A DNA stretch of 8,846 nt from an uncultured Alphaproteobacteria bacterium (GCA_903928755.1 CAIYSH010000188.1:1-8846), one strand, 5' to 3'. Shown: positions 1 through 8,385, counted from the first letter of the stretch. Notes: generated from the letters alone by a model not told the origin. Numbers and translations are program-made.

Positions 1-1
1 T

Positions 2-700
2 GAACGTGCCCTGCAATGCGACCCGGTTTCGGCCTTCGGCGGAATTGTCGCCGTCAATACCCGCCTCGATGCCGCGGCAGCGCGCGAGATGATCAAGATT
101 TTTACCGAGGTGGTTGTTGCCCCGGAAGCGGATGACGAAGCCATCGCCCTGTTTGCAAAAAAGAAGGACCTGCGCCTGCTGTTGACGGGTGGCCTGCCTG
201 ACGCTCGCCTGGGCGGCGACATCTTCAAGCAGGTGGCCGGGGGCTTCCTGGTCCAGAGCCGCGATACCTCACACCTGACAGCAGCCGACCTGAAGATCGT
301 TACCCGGCGTCAGCCGACACCGTCGGAAATCGCCGACATGCTGTTTGCCTTCACCGTCGCCAAGCACGTGAAGTCCAACGCCATTGTCTTTGCCAAGGAC
401 GGACAGACCGCCGGCATAGGCGCAGGTCAGATGAACCGTCGGGACTCGGCGCGCATTGCCGCCATACGAGCGGGTGAAGCTGCGGAAACGGCCGGTTTGC
501 CCGTCAGTCTGGCCAAGGGGTCGGCCTGCGCATCCGAAGCCTTCTTCCCCTTCGCAGATGGCCTGATCCAGGCGGCTGAGGCGGGGGCAACGGCGGTGAT
601 CCAGCCGGGTGGCTCCATCCGCGACGCAGAGGTCATTGCGGCCGCAGATGAGGCGGGCGTAACCATGGCCTTCACAGGGGTGAGGGTGTTCCGCCACTAG
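2..700 (+). CDS. purH: Bifunctional purine biosynthesis protein PurH, C-terminal part (AICAR transformylase domain)
   Basis: This is the 3' part of purH. The reading frame is open from base 2 to a TAG at 698-700, giving 232 residues of a protein usually about 520-530 long, so the N-terminal IMP cyclohydrolase domain and start codon lie upstream of the window. The AICAR transformylase domain transfers a formyl group from 10-formyl-tetrahydrofolate to AICAR, the penultimate step of de novo IMP synthesis in the cytoplasm. Visible family signatures are CDPVSAFGG near the left edge, SNAIVFAKDG then GIGAGQMNR mid-domain, ASEAFFPFADG, QPGGSIRD, and the typical ending FTGVRVFRH. The conserved Lys-His pair of this domain should lie just upstream of base 2 and cannot be checked. 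The family usually has ASDAFFPF where this protein has Glu, a conservative change. The last 29 bp overlap the 3' end of a convergent minus-strand gene. Identification is very secure. Confidence 0.97.
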   Translation, partial: ERALQCDPVSAFGGIVAVNTRLDAAAAREMIKIFTEVVVAPEADDEAIALFAKKKDLRLLLTGGLPDARLGGDIFKQVAGGFLVQSRDTSHLTAADLKIVTRRQPTPSEIADMLFAFTVAKHVKSNAIVFAKDGQTAGIGAGQMNRRDSARIAAIRAGEAAETAGLPVSLAKGSACASEAFFPFADGLIQAAEAGATAVIQPGGSIRDAEVIAAADEAGVTMAFTGVRVFRH

Positions 701-926
701 CCAGGGTCGTTCGCCAGCGCGCGAAGGCGGCACCGGCCCAGAACAGTTCGATCAGTCCGAACGGCCAGGCACCCTGCAGGAATCCGTAGAGCGCAGAGGC
801 CAGGTTCGCGGCCATGAAGCCAAGGGTCCACCAGTTGCTGCGTGACTCCATCACATAGCAGAGCAGGCTCGAGGAGACCGCCGCCAGTCCAAACAGCGCC
901 AGGGCATCGAACTGGAAGCCACCCAC
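672..926 (-). CDS. Small three-helix inner-membrane protein, function unknown
   Basis: An 84-residue protein with three predicted hydrophobic helices at about residues 7-26, 32-50 and 54-70, and a short polar C-terminal tail. The pattern of an Asn-Ala pair in helix 2 and an Ile/Leu-Glu-x-Phe-Trp element in helix 3 (LIELFW, residues 58-63) resembles the small CBU_0592-type membrane proteins, but that match is from memory and unsearched. I propose no function. The start is GTG at 926-924; its first base is the last base of the TAG stop of the upstream peptidase gene, so translation is probably coupled. An internal Met at residue 26 would delete helix 1, which favours the GTG start. No strong ribosome-binding site is visible (AAGG about 12 bases upstream). 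The 3' end runs 29 bp into the end of purH on the other strand, leaving no room for a separate intergenic terminator. Confidence 0.72.
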   Translation of the reverse strand: MGGFQFDALALFGLAAVSSSLLCYVMESRSNWWTLGFMAANLASALYGFLQGAWPFGLIELFWAGAAFARWRTTLASGGTPSPL

Positions 927-3748
927 TATTTTGCAGCCTTGCGGAGGGAGGGAGCGTCGAGATCAAGCTCTGCGGCGGGAATGACCTCAAGGCCTGTGGT
1001 TCGGGTCTTCAGGTCCTCGACAAAGGTTTTTGCGTCGCCTGCTATGATCACCGAGGCCTTGTCCGGGTTCAGATAGGCCCTGAAAAAACCTTGGACCTGA
1101 TCTGCGGTGACGGCTTCGACCCGTGCCGGATAGGTGGCGACTTCCGTCAGGGGGACATTGAACAGGGCAAGGTTTCCAAGGATGTCGGCCAGCCCGTCGG
1201 TCGTCGCCAGATTGCGTCCATAACTGCCGGTCAGGGAGGATTTCCTTGCCTTGAGTTCCTCCGCCGTGGCTGCCGTGGTCATCAGGTCACGCATCTGGGC
1301 CCGGATGAGGTCGAGCACCTGGGCTGCCGACTCATTTTTCGTCTGGGCGGATGCCTTGAACTGTCCGGTGGTTCCCTGGGCAGTGAGCCTGGAGCTGGCC
1401 CCATAGGACAGGCCTCGCTTGACCCGGATTTCGGCATTCAGGCGGGCGGAATATCCTCCACCCAGAACCGCATTGGCGACCATGCCGGAGAAGTAATCCG
1501 GATGGCTGCGGGCCAGACTGGCCATGGCAACCGTAACGGAGGCCTGACCCGTCCCGGGCAGGTCGATGACAACCGCCCTTTGCCCCCGGGCCGGACTGAT
1601 GACGGGCTGTGGAGGCAGGGCGCTTCCAGGTCTGACCCAGTCACCGAAAGTGGCCTGGGCCAGGGCAAAACCCGTCTCGGGCGTAATGGCACCTGTGAGT
1701 ACAAGGGTCGCATTGTCGGGTCTGAAATAGGTCTGGTGAATGCGGCGCAGATCCTCTGGCGAGATCACTTTCAGGGAGGCTGGTGTCCCGCCTGTTACGT
1801 GACCGAAAGGGGTGCCCGAAAACAGGACAGGCGAGGCCGCAAAACTTGTCAGGGAACCAGGTTCCTGCAGGGCCACGGAGAGTCCATCCAGTGCCTGGGC
1901 GCGTTGGCGTTCCAGTTCCTCGCCCGCATAGGCGGGATTGCGGGCGACATCTGCCATCAGGGCCATGGCCGGGTTCAGCATGCCGGGCATGACATTCAGG
2001 GTCACGGATGCCGATTCCTGGCCGCCGGATGACCTCAATATGGCTCCCATGGATTCGGTAGCCCCGGCGATGGCCTGTGCGCTCCGGGTGCGGGTGCCCT
2101 CGGTCAGCATGCCGGCTGCAAGGCTGGCTGTCCCGGCCTTGCCTGCAGGATCAGCCCAGGCCCCGGTGCGAACCGTCAGGTCAACCGTGACCAGCGGCAG
2201 GTCGGAGGACTGTGCGACAATCACCCGAAGGCCGTTATCCAGTGTTCGCTCAACAGGTTTTGGAAGGACTGCCGCAACGGGTGAGCTGATTGCAGGGGGG
2301 GCCTTCCGCTCGCCTTCAGGGGCCAGGCTGCTGACGGGACCGTGATAGGTAACAGAAGCAACTTTCGGAGCCGACTGATCCTCATCCACCGGGCCCTTGG
2401 GCCTGGCACTTTCGGCCTGATAGCGGATGGTCATACGGCGATCGTCGACCAGGTATTTCCGTGCGACCCTCTGGACATCTGCTGCCGTAACGGCCTGGAG
2501 GGCGGCCAGGGCGCGATTGGCCTGACCGGCATCACCTTCGGTGCGGAAGGCATAGCCCAGGGCAAAAGCTCGGCCGTCGATGGTTTCGCGCTCCCTCAGC
2601 TTGCTGGAAACCAGTTCGGCCTTGGCCTCTGACAGTTCAGCCTCAGTTGGCGGCGCATCCCGCAACCGTCTGATCTGCGCCAGAAGTGCTGTCTCTCCCT
2701 CTGCTATGGAATGCCCCGATGCCATGATCGACCCGACCATGAACATGCCGGTCTGCTGAGGCAGGTCGGCGTTCGAGAAAATCTCGGCCGAGATCTGCTG
2801 GTCGTAGACCAGACTGTCATAGAGCCGTGATGACTTGCCCGAGGACAGGATGGCATCCAGCATCCGGAGGGCCGGGGCATCCGGATCAGATGCACTGGCC
2901 CCCAGCCAGGTCATGGCGACTGCGGGGAGCGGGACGTTGGGACCATAGCCGTCATAGACCCCGGGAGCTGTCCTCGGCGGCTCGATGGCACTTACGCGCT
3001 GGATGGCAGCGGTCGGGTTTTGAAGCGGGGCCAGATACTGGTCAATCCAGCCTTGAAGCTGCTTTTCGTCAAAGTTTCCAACCACCACAAGGGCAACATT
3101 GTCCGGTCGGTAATAGGCATTGTGGAAGGCCTGGACATCATCAAGCGTGGCGGCGTCCAGGTCTTCGATCGAACCGATTCCGGGGCGTCGGTAGGGGTGA
3201 ACCCTGTAGGTTGCCTTTGGCAGATAGAGGGCGAAGAGGCGACCATAGGGGTTGGAGAGAACCCGCTGGCGCAGCTCTTCCTTGACCACATCGCGCTCGG
3301 ATCTGAAATTCGCGTCGTCCACCACCAGCGATCCAAGTCTCTGGGATTCCACCCAGATCAGTCGCTCCAGATGATTGGCCGGAACGACTTCGTAATAGTT
3401 GGTGAAGTCATCCCAGGTCGACGCATTGTTCAGGCCACCCACATCCTCGGTGAACCGGTCCAGGCTTTCTGCGGGCAGATCACGGGTCGCCTTGAACATC
3501 ATGTGTTCAAACAGGTGGGCGAACCCGGAGCGTCCCAGGGGATCATCCTTGGATCCGACACCGTACCACATCTGGACGGTCACATTCGGCGTCGACGGAT
3601 CCCTGGAGGCGAGAACCCGCATGCCATTGGCCAGGGTCCGCTCGGAATAGGCGATAGGCGGAATCCTGTCCGTCTTTGGCGGAGCCGCCAGGACAGCGGT
3701 GCTGAGCAGGGAAGCTGCCAGGGCAGCGACGATCCGGATGAAGCGCAT
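926..3748 (-). CDS. Exported M16 family zinc metallopeptidase (insulinase/pitrilysin type), two-module fusion
   Basis: A 940-residue M16 peptidase. Family members degrade peptides inside a two-lobed chamber; this one is probably periplasmic. Residues 1-21 form a signal peptide (MRFIRIV, then an Ala/Leu-rich core ending VLAA). This is why I start at the ATG at 3748-3746 rather than the in-frame GTG at 3820 or ATG at 3787, which would put extra polar residues before the signal. The N-terminal module carries the inverted zinc motif HLFEH (His78, Glu81, His82; bases 3503-3517). Glu158, in the ERDVVKEE stretch, lies 76 residues after His82, the spacing expected for the third ligand. The second module begins near residue 496. 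It has no HxxEH (that position reads GTASLAAGML) but keeps the Arg775/Tyr782 pair in RVKRGLSYG, expected of the non-catalytic partner half. The chain is therefore one active and one inactive module fused, as in long bacterial M16 proteins. It lies 76 bp downstream of alkB and shares one base with the next gene. The specific substrate is unknown. Confidence 0.93.
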   Translation of the reverse strand: MRFIRIVAALAASLLSTAVLAAPPKTDRIPPIAYSERTLANGMRVLASRDPSTPNVTVQMWYGVGSKDDPLGRSGFAHLFEHMMFKATRDLPAESLDRFTEDVGGLNNASTWDDFTNYYEVVPANHLERLIWVESQRLGSLVVDDANFRSERDVVKEELRQRVLSNPYGRLFALYLPKATYRVHPYRRPGIGSIEDLDAATLDDVQAFHNAYYRPDNVALVVVGNFDEKQLQGWIDQYLAPLQNPTAAIQRVSAIEPPRTAPGVYDGYGPNVPLPAVAMTWLGASASDPDAPALRMLDAILSSGKSSRLYDSLVYDQQISAEIFSNADLPQQTGMFMVGSIMASGHSIAEGETALLAQIRRLRDAPPTEAELSEAKAELVSSKLRERETIDGRAFALGYAFRTEGDAGQANRALAALQAVTAADVQRVARKYLVDDRRMTIRYQAESARPKGPVDEDQSAPKVASVTYHGPVSSLAPEGERKAPPAISSPVAAVLPKPVERTLDNGLRVIVAQSSDLPLVTVDLTVRTGAWADPAGKAGTASLAAGMLTEGTRTRSAQAIAGATESMGAILRSSGGQESASVTLNVMPGMLNPAMALMADVARNPAYAGEELERQRAQALDGLSVALQEPGSLTSFAASPVLFSGTPFGHVTGGTPASLKVISPEDLRRIHQTYFRPDNATLVLTGAITPETGFALAQATFGDWVRPGSALPPQPVISPARGQRAVVIDLPGTGQASVTVAMASLARSHPDYFSGMVANAVLGGGYSARLNAEIRVKRGLSYGASSRLTAQGTTGQFKASAQTKNESAAQVLDLIRAQMRDLMTTAATAEELKARKSSLTGSYGRNLATTDGLADILGNLALFNVPLTEVATYPARVEAVTADQVQGFFRAYLNPDKASVIIAGDAKTFVEDLKTRTTGLEVIPAAELDLDAPSLRKAAK

Positions 3749-3780
3749 GCGGTGTGTCCAAAGGTAGAGATCGCCCCAGC

Positions 3781-3808
3781 CTATCATGCAAGCTGCATCG
3801 GGAGGCAA
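3781..3808 (-). promoter_or_regulatory. Possible promoter with internal dyad ahead of the M16 peptidase gene
   Basis: On the minus strand, TTGCCT (3808-3803) and TGATAG (3786-3781) are separated by 16 bp, a weak match to a housekeeping promoter located 33-60 bp before the peptidase ATG. The spacer is occupied by a dyad, ATGCA-agc-TGCAT on the plus strand (3786-3798), positioned where a repressor could sit. Both the promoter boxes and the operator idea are inferences from short motifs. Transcription could instead simply read through from alkB. Confidence 0.25.
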
Positions 3809-3824
3809 ACGGCAATCCACGCTG

Positions 3825-4442
3825 TCAGCATCTGGCGGAGCCTGCCCGCCTCAGGGTCAGGTTTAGCCTGCCGCCCTCCGGCCAGAGCCGGGATGAGCCG
3901 GGAAGGATGCGGTCAATCCCGTGATGGGCCAGGCGTGAAGGTCCACCGAGGACGCAGACATCGCCTGATGCCAGCCGGATCGATCGGGTCGGATCGGTTC
4001 TGTTCAGGCCACCGATTCTGAAAATCCCGGTATCACCAAGGGAAACCGAAACGACTGGAAACCGGAAATCAGCTTCGTCGCGATCCTGGTGCAGGCCCAT
4101 GCGTGATCCCGGACCATAGACATTGACCAGACAGGCGTCTGGCGGGACATCCGGGTCGCCCAGGCCCGACCAGAGGTCGAGCAGAAGCGGGGGAATGTCG
4201 GGCCAGGGATTTCCTGTCTCCGGATGCCGGTCCTGATATCGATACCCCTCAGGGCCGGTGCACCACCCGAGGGGCCCGAGGTTGGACATCTCAACGCTCA
4301 TCGGTTTCCCGCCCGGAGTGACGGGGCGGTAGAGCGGTGCCACTGTCAGCCGTTCCCGGATGTCAGCCACAAGCGCGGTCTGCACCTCCAGCTTCAGATG
4401 GTGGGGAAAAATCCTGAAACCGTCCGTCGCCGAATTGCCCAT
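3825..4442 (-). CDS. alkB: Alpha-ketoglutarate-dependent dioxygenase AlkB (alkylation repair)
   Basis: A 205-residue protein close in length and sequence pattern to E. coli AlkB, which uses Fe(II), O2 and 2-oxoglutarate to demethylate 1-methyladenine and 3-methylcytosine directly in DNA and RNA. The iron ligands are His118 and Asp120 in MGLHQDRDE and His174 in RLAHHGI. The 2-oxoglutarate-binding arginines are in RLNLTLR (Arg192, with Arg198 six residues on), matching the RYNLTFR block of E. coli. NVYGPGSRMG (107-116) and VSVSLGDTGIFRIGG (131-145) are further AlkB signatures. The start is ATG at 4442-4440, with no Shine-Dalgarno sequence upstream, so a leaderless or SD-independent start is likely. 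The gene diverges from the HExxH gene with only 19 bp between starts, so its promoter must overlap that gene's beginning. It is probably the first gene of a minus-strand unit with the peptidase and small membrane gene. No ada gene is in the window, and no damage-response operator was recognised. Confidence 0.94.
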   Translation of the reverse strand: MGNSATDGFRIFPHHLKLEVQTALVADIRERLTVAPLYRPVTPGGKPMSVEMSNLGPLGWCTGPEGYRYQDRHPETGNPWPDIPPLLLDLWSGLGDPDVPPDACLVNVYGPGSRMGLHQDRDEADFRFPVVSVSLGDTGIFRIGGLNRTDPTRSIRLASGDVCVLGGPSRLAHHGIDRILPGSSRLWPEGGRLNLTLRRAGSARC

Positions 4443-4461
4443 GGTGGGTCATGATTAGCAC

Positions 4462-4962
4462 ATGAGCGAAACGCAGCGCATGCCCCCCTGCACCAAGCGG
4501 AAACTGACACCTGGCGAGGTCGAACTTGCCGGGCGTGTGTTTGGCGCGGGGCTGGATGCCCGCAAGGTCCATATCCTTGCCCTGCCGGTCTGGAACCGCG
4601 CGTTCGTGGCGGGATCCCGGCTGATTGCTTGGCCCGCCGGCTCCGCCGTCTGTGATTTTTCAGTCGCTTCCCTGCACCAGCGCAGTGTCTTTGTGCATGA
4701 ACTCACCCACGTCTGGCAGGCGCAATCGGGCGTGAACCTGATTCTTGCCAAGTTGCGGGCGGGGGATGGCCGCAAGGCTTATGCCTATGATCTGTCCACA
4801 CCCTGCGAATTCGGTGGCCTGAATATCGAACAGCAAGCCATGATTGTTCAGCACGCCTATCTTGCGGCCCACGGAGCCGAAACTCCCTTTGAATCCAGTG
4901 CATATTCTGGCGTCCTGGCGGCCTTGCCGGGATCAATTCTTTCAAATCCACATCAGGTTTAG
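4462..4962 (+). CDS. Small HExxH putative metalloprotease-like protein ('vgr-related' type)
   Basis: A 166-residue protein with no signal peptide or membrane helix. Its core is FVHELTHVWQAQ (residues 77-88), an HExxH zinc motif with His79, Glu80 and His83. NIEQQAMIVQHAY (121-133) follows about 40 residues later; its Glu123 could be the third zinc ligand. The N-terminal part LTPGEVELAGRVFG (15-28) and HELxHxWQ are typical of short proteins that automated annotation of Caulobacteraceae calls 'vgr related protein' and that recall DUF4157-like peptidase domains. It is not a VgrG spike protein: no gp27/gp5 or needle domain is present. Substrate and role are unknown. The ATG at 4462 is the only plausible start, since ATGs at 4441 and 4451 run quickly into stops. 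Upstream there is only a poor SD-like GGTGGG 13 bases away. It stops 179 bp before dnaK on the same strand, and dnaK has its own heat-shock promoter just after the stop, so co-regulation is not implied. Confidence 0.8.
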   Translation: MSETQRMPPCTKRKLTPGEVELAGRVFGAGLDARKVHILALPVWNRAFVAGSRLIAWPAGSAVCDFSVASLHQRSVFVHELTHVWQAQSGVNLILAKLRAGDGRKAYAYDLSTPCEFGGLNIEQQAMIVQHAYLAAHGAETPFESSAYSGVLAALPGSILSNPHQV

Positions 4963-4970
4963 GGACATTT

Positions 4971-5001
4971 CCCCTTGCGGCGGCGGCTTTCGGCCCCATA
5001 T
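4971..5001 (+). promoter_or_regulatory. Sigma-32 (RpoH) type heat-shock promoter for dnaK
   Basis: The -35 box is CCCCTTGCGG (4971-4980), with the diagnostic CTTG at 4974-4977. The -10 box is CCCCATAT (4994-5001), a complete match to the RpoH consensus CCCCATNT. The gap from the end of CTTGCG to CCCCATAT is 14 bp, within the 13-17 bp usual for this factor. The start point should lie near 5007-5010, giving a dnaK leader of about 130 nt. The promoter begins 8 bp after the stop of the preceding gene, so dnaK-dnaJ can be induced independently of it. I see no CIRCE (HrcA) element in the leader. Confidence 0.82.
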
Positions 5002-5014
5002 CGCGACTCGACGG

Positions 5015-5040
5015 CGGGCGGCTCACAGGCTAACCGCCCG
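5015..5040 (+). promoter_or_regulatory. GC-rich hairpin at the start of the dnaK leader
   Basis: CGGGCGG (5015-5021) and CCGCCCG (5034-5040) form a perfect 7-bp stem around a 12-nt loop. It starts only a few nucleotides after the predicted heat-shock transcription start, so it would sit at the 5' end of the mRNA. There is no T-run after it, so it is not an intrinsic terminator. A 5'-terminal stem of this kind could protect the transcript from decay, which is an inference. The rest of 4963-5141 holds no convincing gene. An in-frame ATG at 5064 would add 26 residues to DnaK that do not resemble the family. Confidence 0.5.
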
Positions 5041-5141
5041 AGACCCTGATCGAACCGGGGGCCATGACGAAAAATGGAGCGCTTGATTTCAAGGCTCTGC
5101 AACGGATGGTCCGCCTCAATGGAGCGAATAGAGACTCAATC

Positions 5142-7043
<1,902 letters not shown>

Positions 7044-7051
7044 TGGCTGCG

Positions 7052-7087
7052 GGCCGCGGCGGTTCTCCGTCGCGGCCTGTTTTCTGT
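7052..7087 (+). terminator. Stem-loop with T-rich tail between dnaK and dnaJ (terminator or attenuator)
   Basis: GGCCGCGGCGG (7052-7062) pairs with CCGTCGCGGCC (7067-7077): an 11-bp stem with one G-U pair closed by a TTCT tetraloop, followed by TGTTTTCTG. This has the shape of a Rho-independent terminator, with an imperfect T-tract. It starts 8 nt after the dnaK stop. Because dnaJ lies 124 bp after dnaK with no clear promoter of its own in the gap, the element probably terminates only part of transcription and sets a DnaK:DnaJ ratio. It could also protect the 3' end of a dnaK-only mRNA. Confidence 0.72.
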
Positions 7088-7108
7088 TCCCGGACCCTGT
7101 CCGTGGTT

Positions 7109-7132
7109 GTGGGGCCGTCGAAAATCCCCCAC
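7109..7132 (+). repeat. Second, weaker inverted repeat in the dnaK-dnaJ gap
   Basis: GTGGGG (7109-7114) and CCCCAC (7127-7132) form a 6-bp perfect stem with a 12-nt loop, 35 bp before the dnaJ start. There is no T-run, so it is not a terminator. It could be a leader structure for dnaJ or chance pairing in GC-rich DNA. Confidence 0.3.
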
Positions 7133-7167
7133 CCTGACCCCTGAAATCCTCAGAGACCTGATCTTCA

Positions 7168-8316
7168 ATGCGGGACTATTACGAAATCCTGGGTGTGGCG
7201 CGCGACGTCGATGACGCAGCGCTGAAATCCGCCTTTCGCAAGCTCGCCATGGAGCACCATCCCGACCGCAATGCGGGCAATCCGGACTCCGAAGCCAAGT
7301 TCAAGGAAATCAACGAAGCCTATTCCATCCTGTCCGATGCCCAGAAGCGGGCAGCCTATGACCGGTTCGGCCATGCGGGCGTGAACGGGCAGGGCGGTGG
7401 CGGCGGCGGCGCAGGATTTGGCGACGTCAATGACATGTTCTCCGAAGTCTTTGGCGATGTATTCGGCGACATGTTCGGCGGGCGTCAGCGTCGCAGTGGC
7501 CCGGCCCGGGGCCAGGACCTGCGCTATGATCTCGAAATAACGCTTGAACAGGCCTATGCCGGGTCCGAAGTCGAAATCGTCGTCCCGGCCTCCATGACCT
7601 GCGAGAGCTGCGAAGGCTCCGGAGCCAAGCCTGGCACCAGTCCAACGGCCTGCGGAACCTGCGGTGGTGCCGGGCGTGTCCGGGCCAGCCAGGGCTTCTT
7701 CTCCATCGAGCGCGCCTGTCCGCGATGTGGTGGAGCGGGGCGGGTGATTGCAGATCCCTGCACAAGCTGTCGGGGACATGGCCAGGTCCGCAAGGAACGC
7801 ACCCTTCAGGTCCGGATTCCGGCCGGCGTCGATGACGGGTCACGGATCCGTCTGGCAGGCGAGGGCGACGCCGGGGCCCGGGGTGGCCCGCGCGGCGACC
7901 TCTACATCTTCCTTTCGGTTTCGCCCCACGACCTCTTCGACCGTGACGGCCTGGACCTGCTGTGCACGGTGCCTGTTCCCATGACCGTAGCGGTGCTGGG
8001 CGGTGATATCGACGCCCCCTGCCTGATGGGCGGTGACAATTGCGACGGCACCAGCAGGGTCCTGGTCAAGGTTCCGGAAGGCACCCAGACCGGCAAGACA
8101 GTCCGCCTGAAGGGCAAGGGCATGCCTTCGCTCCGGTCCCGGGAGCGTGGCGACCTGGTTGTCGAACTGTTCGTGGAAACCCCGGCCAGGCTGAATGCCC
8201 GGCAGAAGGCCCTGATGCGGGAATTTGCAGAACTTTGCGGCGACCAGCAGCACCCGAAATCGGCCAATTTCCTCGGCAAGGCCAAGCGGTTCTGGGAAGA
8301 TGTCACCGGGGTCTAG
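7168..8316 (+). CDS. dnaJ: Chaperone protein DnaJ (Hsp40, class A)
   Basis: A 382-residue type I Hsp40, the co-chaperone that binds unfolded clients and stimulates the ATPase of DnaK encoded just upstream. The J-domain (1-67) begins MRDYYEILGV and has the HPD motif at residues 31-33, required for DnaK stimulation. A Gly/Phe-rich segment follows (about 71-105: a run of glycines, then FGDVFGDMFGG). The zinc region has four CxxCxGxG-type repeats at Cys145/148, 162/165, 184/187 and 198/201, all intact. The C-terminal client-binding domains include the conserved KVPEGTQTGKTVRLKGKGMP (301-320). Between GGDIDAP and KVPEGT lies a slightly extended segment containing two extra cysteines (Cys285, Cys292), where most family members have only a short turn. 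The start is ATG at 7168; AGAGA at 7152-7156 is a weak, somewhat distant ribosome site. It is probably expressed from the dnaK promoter by read-through of the intergenic stem-loop. No strong terminator follows the stop. Confidence 0.98.
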   Translation: MRDYYEILGVARDVDDAALKSAFRKLAMEHHPDRNAGNPDSEAKFKEINEAYSILSDAQKRAAYDRFGHAGVNGQGGGGGGAGFGDVNDMFSEVFGDVFGDMFGGRQRRSGPARGQDLRYDLEITLEQAYAGSEVEIVVPASMTCESCEGSGAKPGTSPTACGTCGGAGRVRASQGFFSIERACPRCGGAGRVIADPCTSCRGHGQVRKERTLQVRIPAGVDDGSRIRLAGEGDAGARGGPRGDLYIFLSVSPHDLFDRDGLDLLCTVPVPMTVAVLGGDIDAPCLMGGDNCDGTSRVLVKVPEGTQTGKTVRLKGKGMPSLRSRERGDLVVELFVETPARLNARQKALMREFAELCGDQQHPKSANFLGKAKRFWEDVTGV

Positions 8317-8385
8317 CCGCCCTTGCGGGACAGTAATTTTCCGCGCGAACTTCCCGCTGGTCTGGCTATAGTCTGATCCGGATCT

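Noticed and set aside
842..2032. A 396-residue plus-strand open frame across the small membrane gene and the 3' half of the M16 gene
   Set aside because: It is antisense to well-supported genes, is rich in Gly, Arg, Gln and Cys with no motif, and has no ribosome site. It reflects high-GC codon structure.
3749..3820. N-terminal extension of the M16 peptidase from GTG 3820 or ATG 3787
   Set aside because: It would place 12-24 mostly polar residues before an otherwise well-formed signal peptide starting at the ATG at 3748.
3020..4021. A 333-residue plus-strand open frame antisense to the 5' half of the M16 gene and the end of alkB
   Set aside because: It lies opposite the signal peptide and zinc motif of the peptidase and the conserved C-terminus of AlkB. 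Its translation looks random.
5064..5141. N-terminal extension of DnaK from the in-frame ATG at 5064
   Set aside because: The 26 extra residues do not resemble any Hsp70 N-terminus, whereas MSKIIGIDLG at 5142 is canonical. The region is better read as the untranslated leader.
7165..7779. A 204-residue minus-strand open frame opposite dnaJ
   Set aside because: It is fully antisense to the J-domain and zinc-repeat region of dnaJ. Its open frame follows from the GC-rich glycine and cysteine codons.
8317..8344. Possible terminator after dnaJ
   Set aside because: Only 4-bp stems can be formed (CCGC-cctt-GCGG, or GCGG with CCGC at 8341-8344), and the four T's at 8337-8340 are not directly after a stable stem. 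This is too weak to call.
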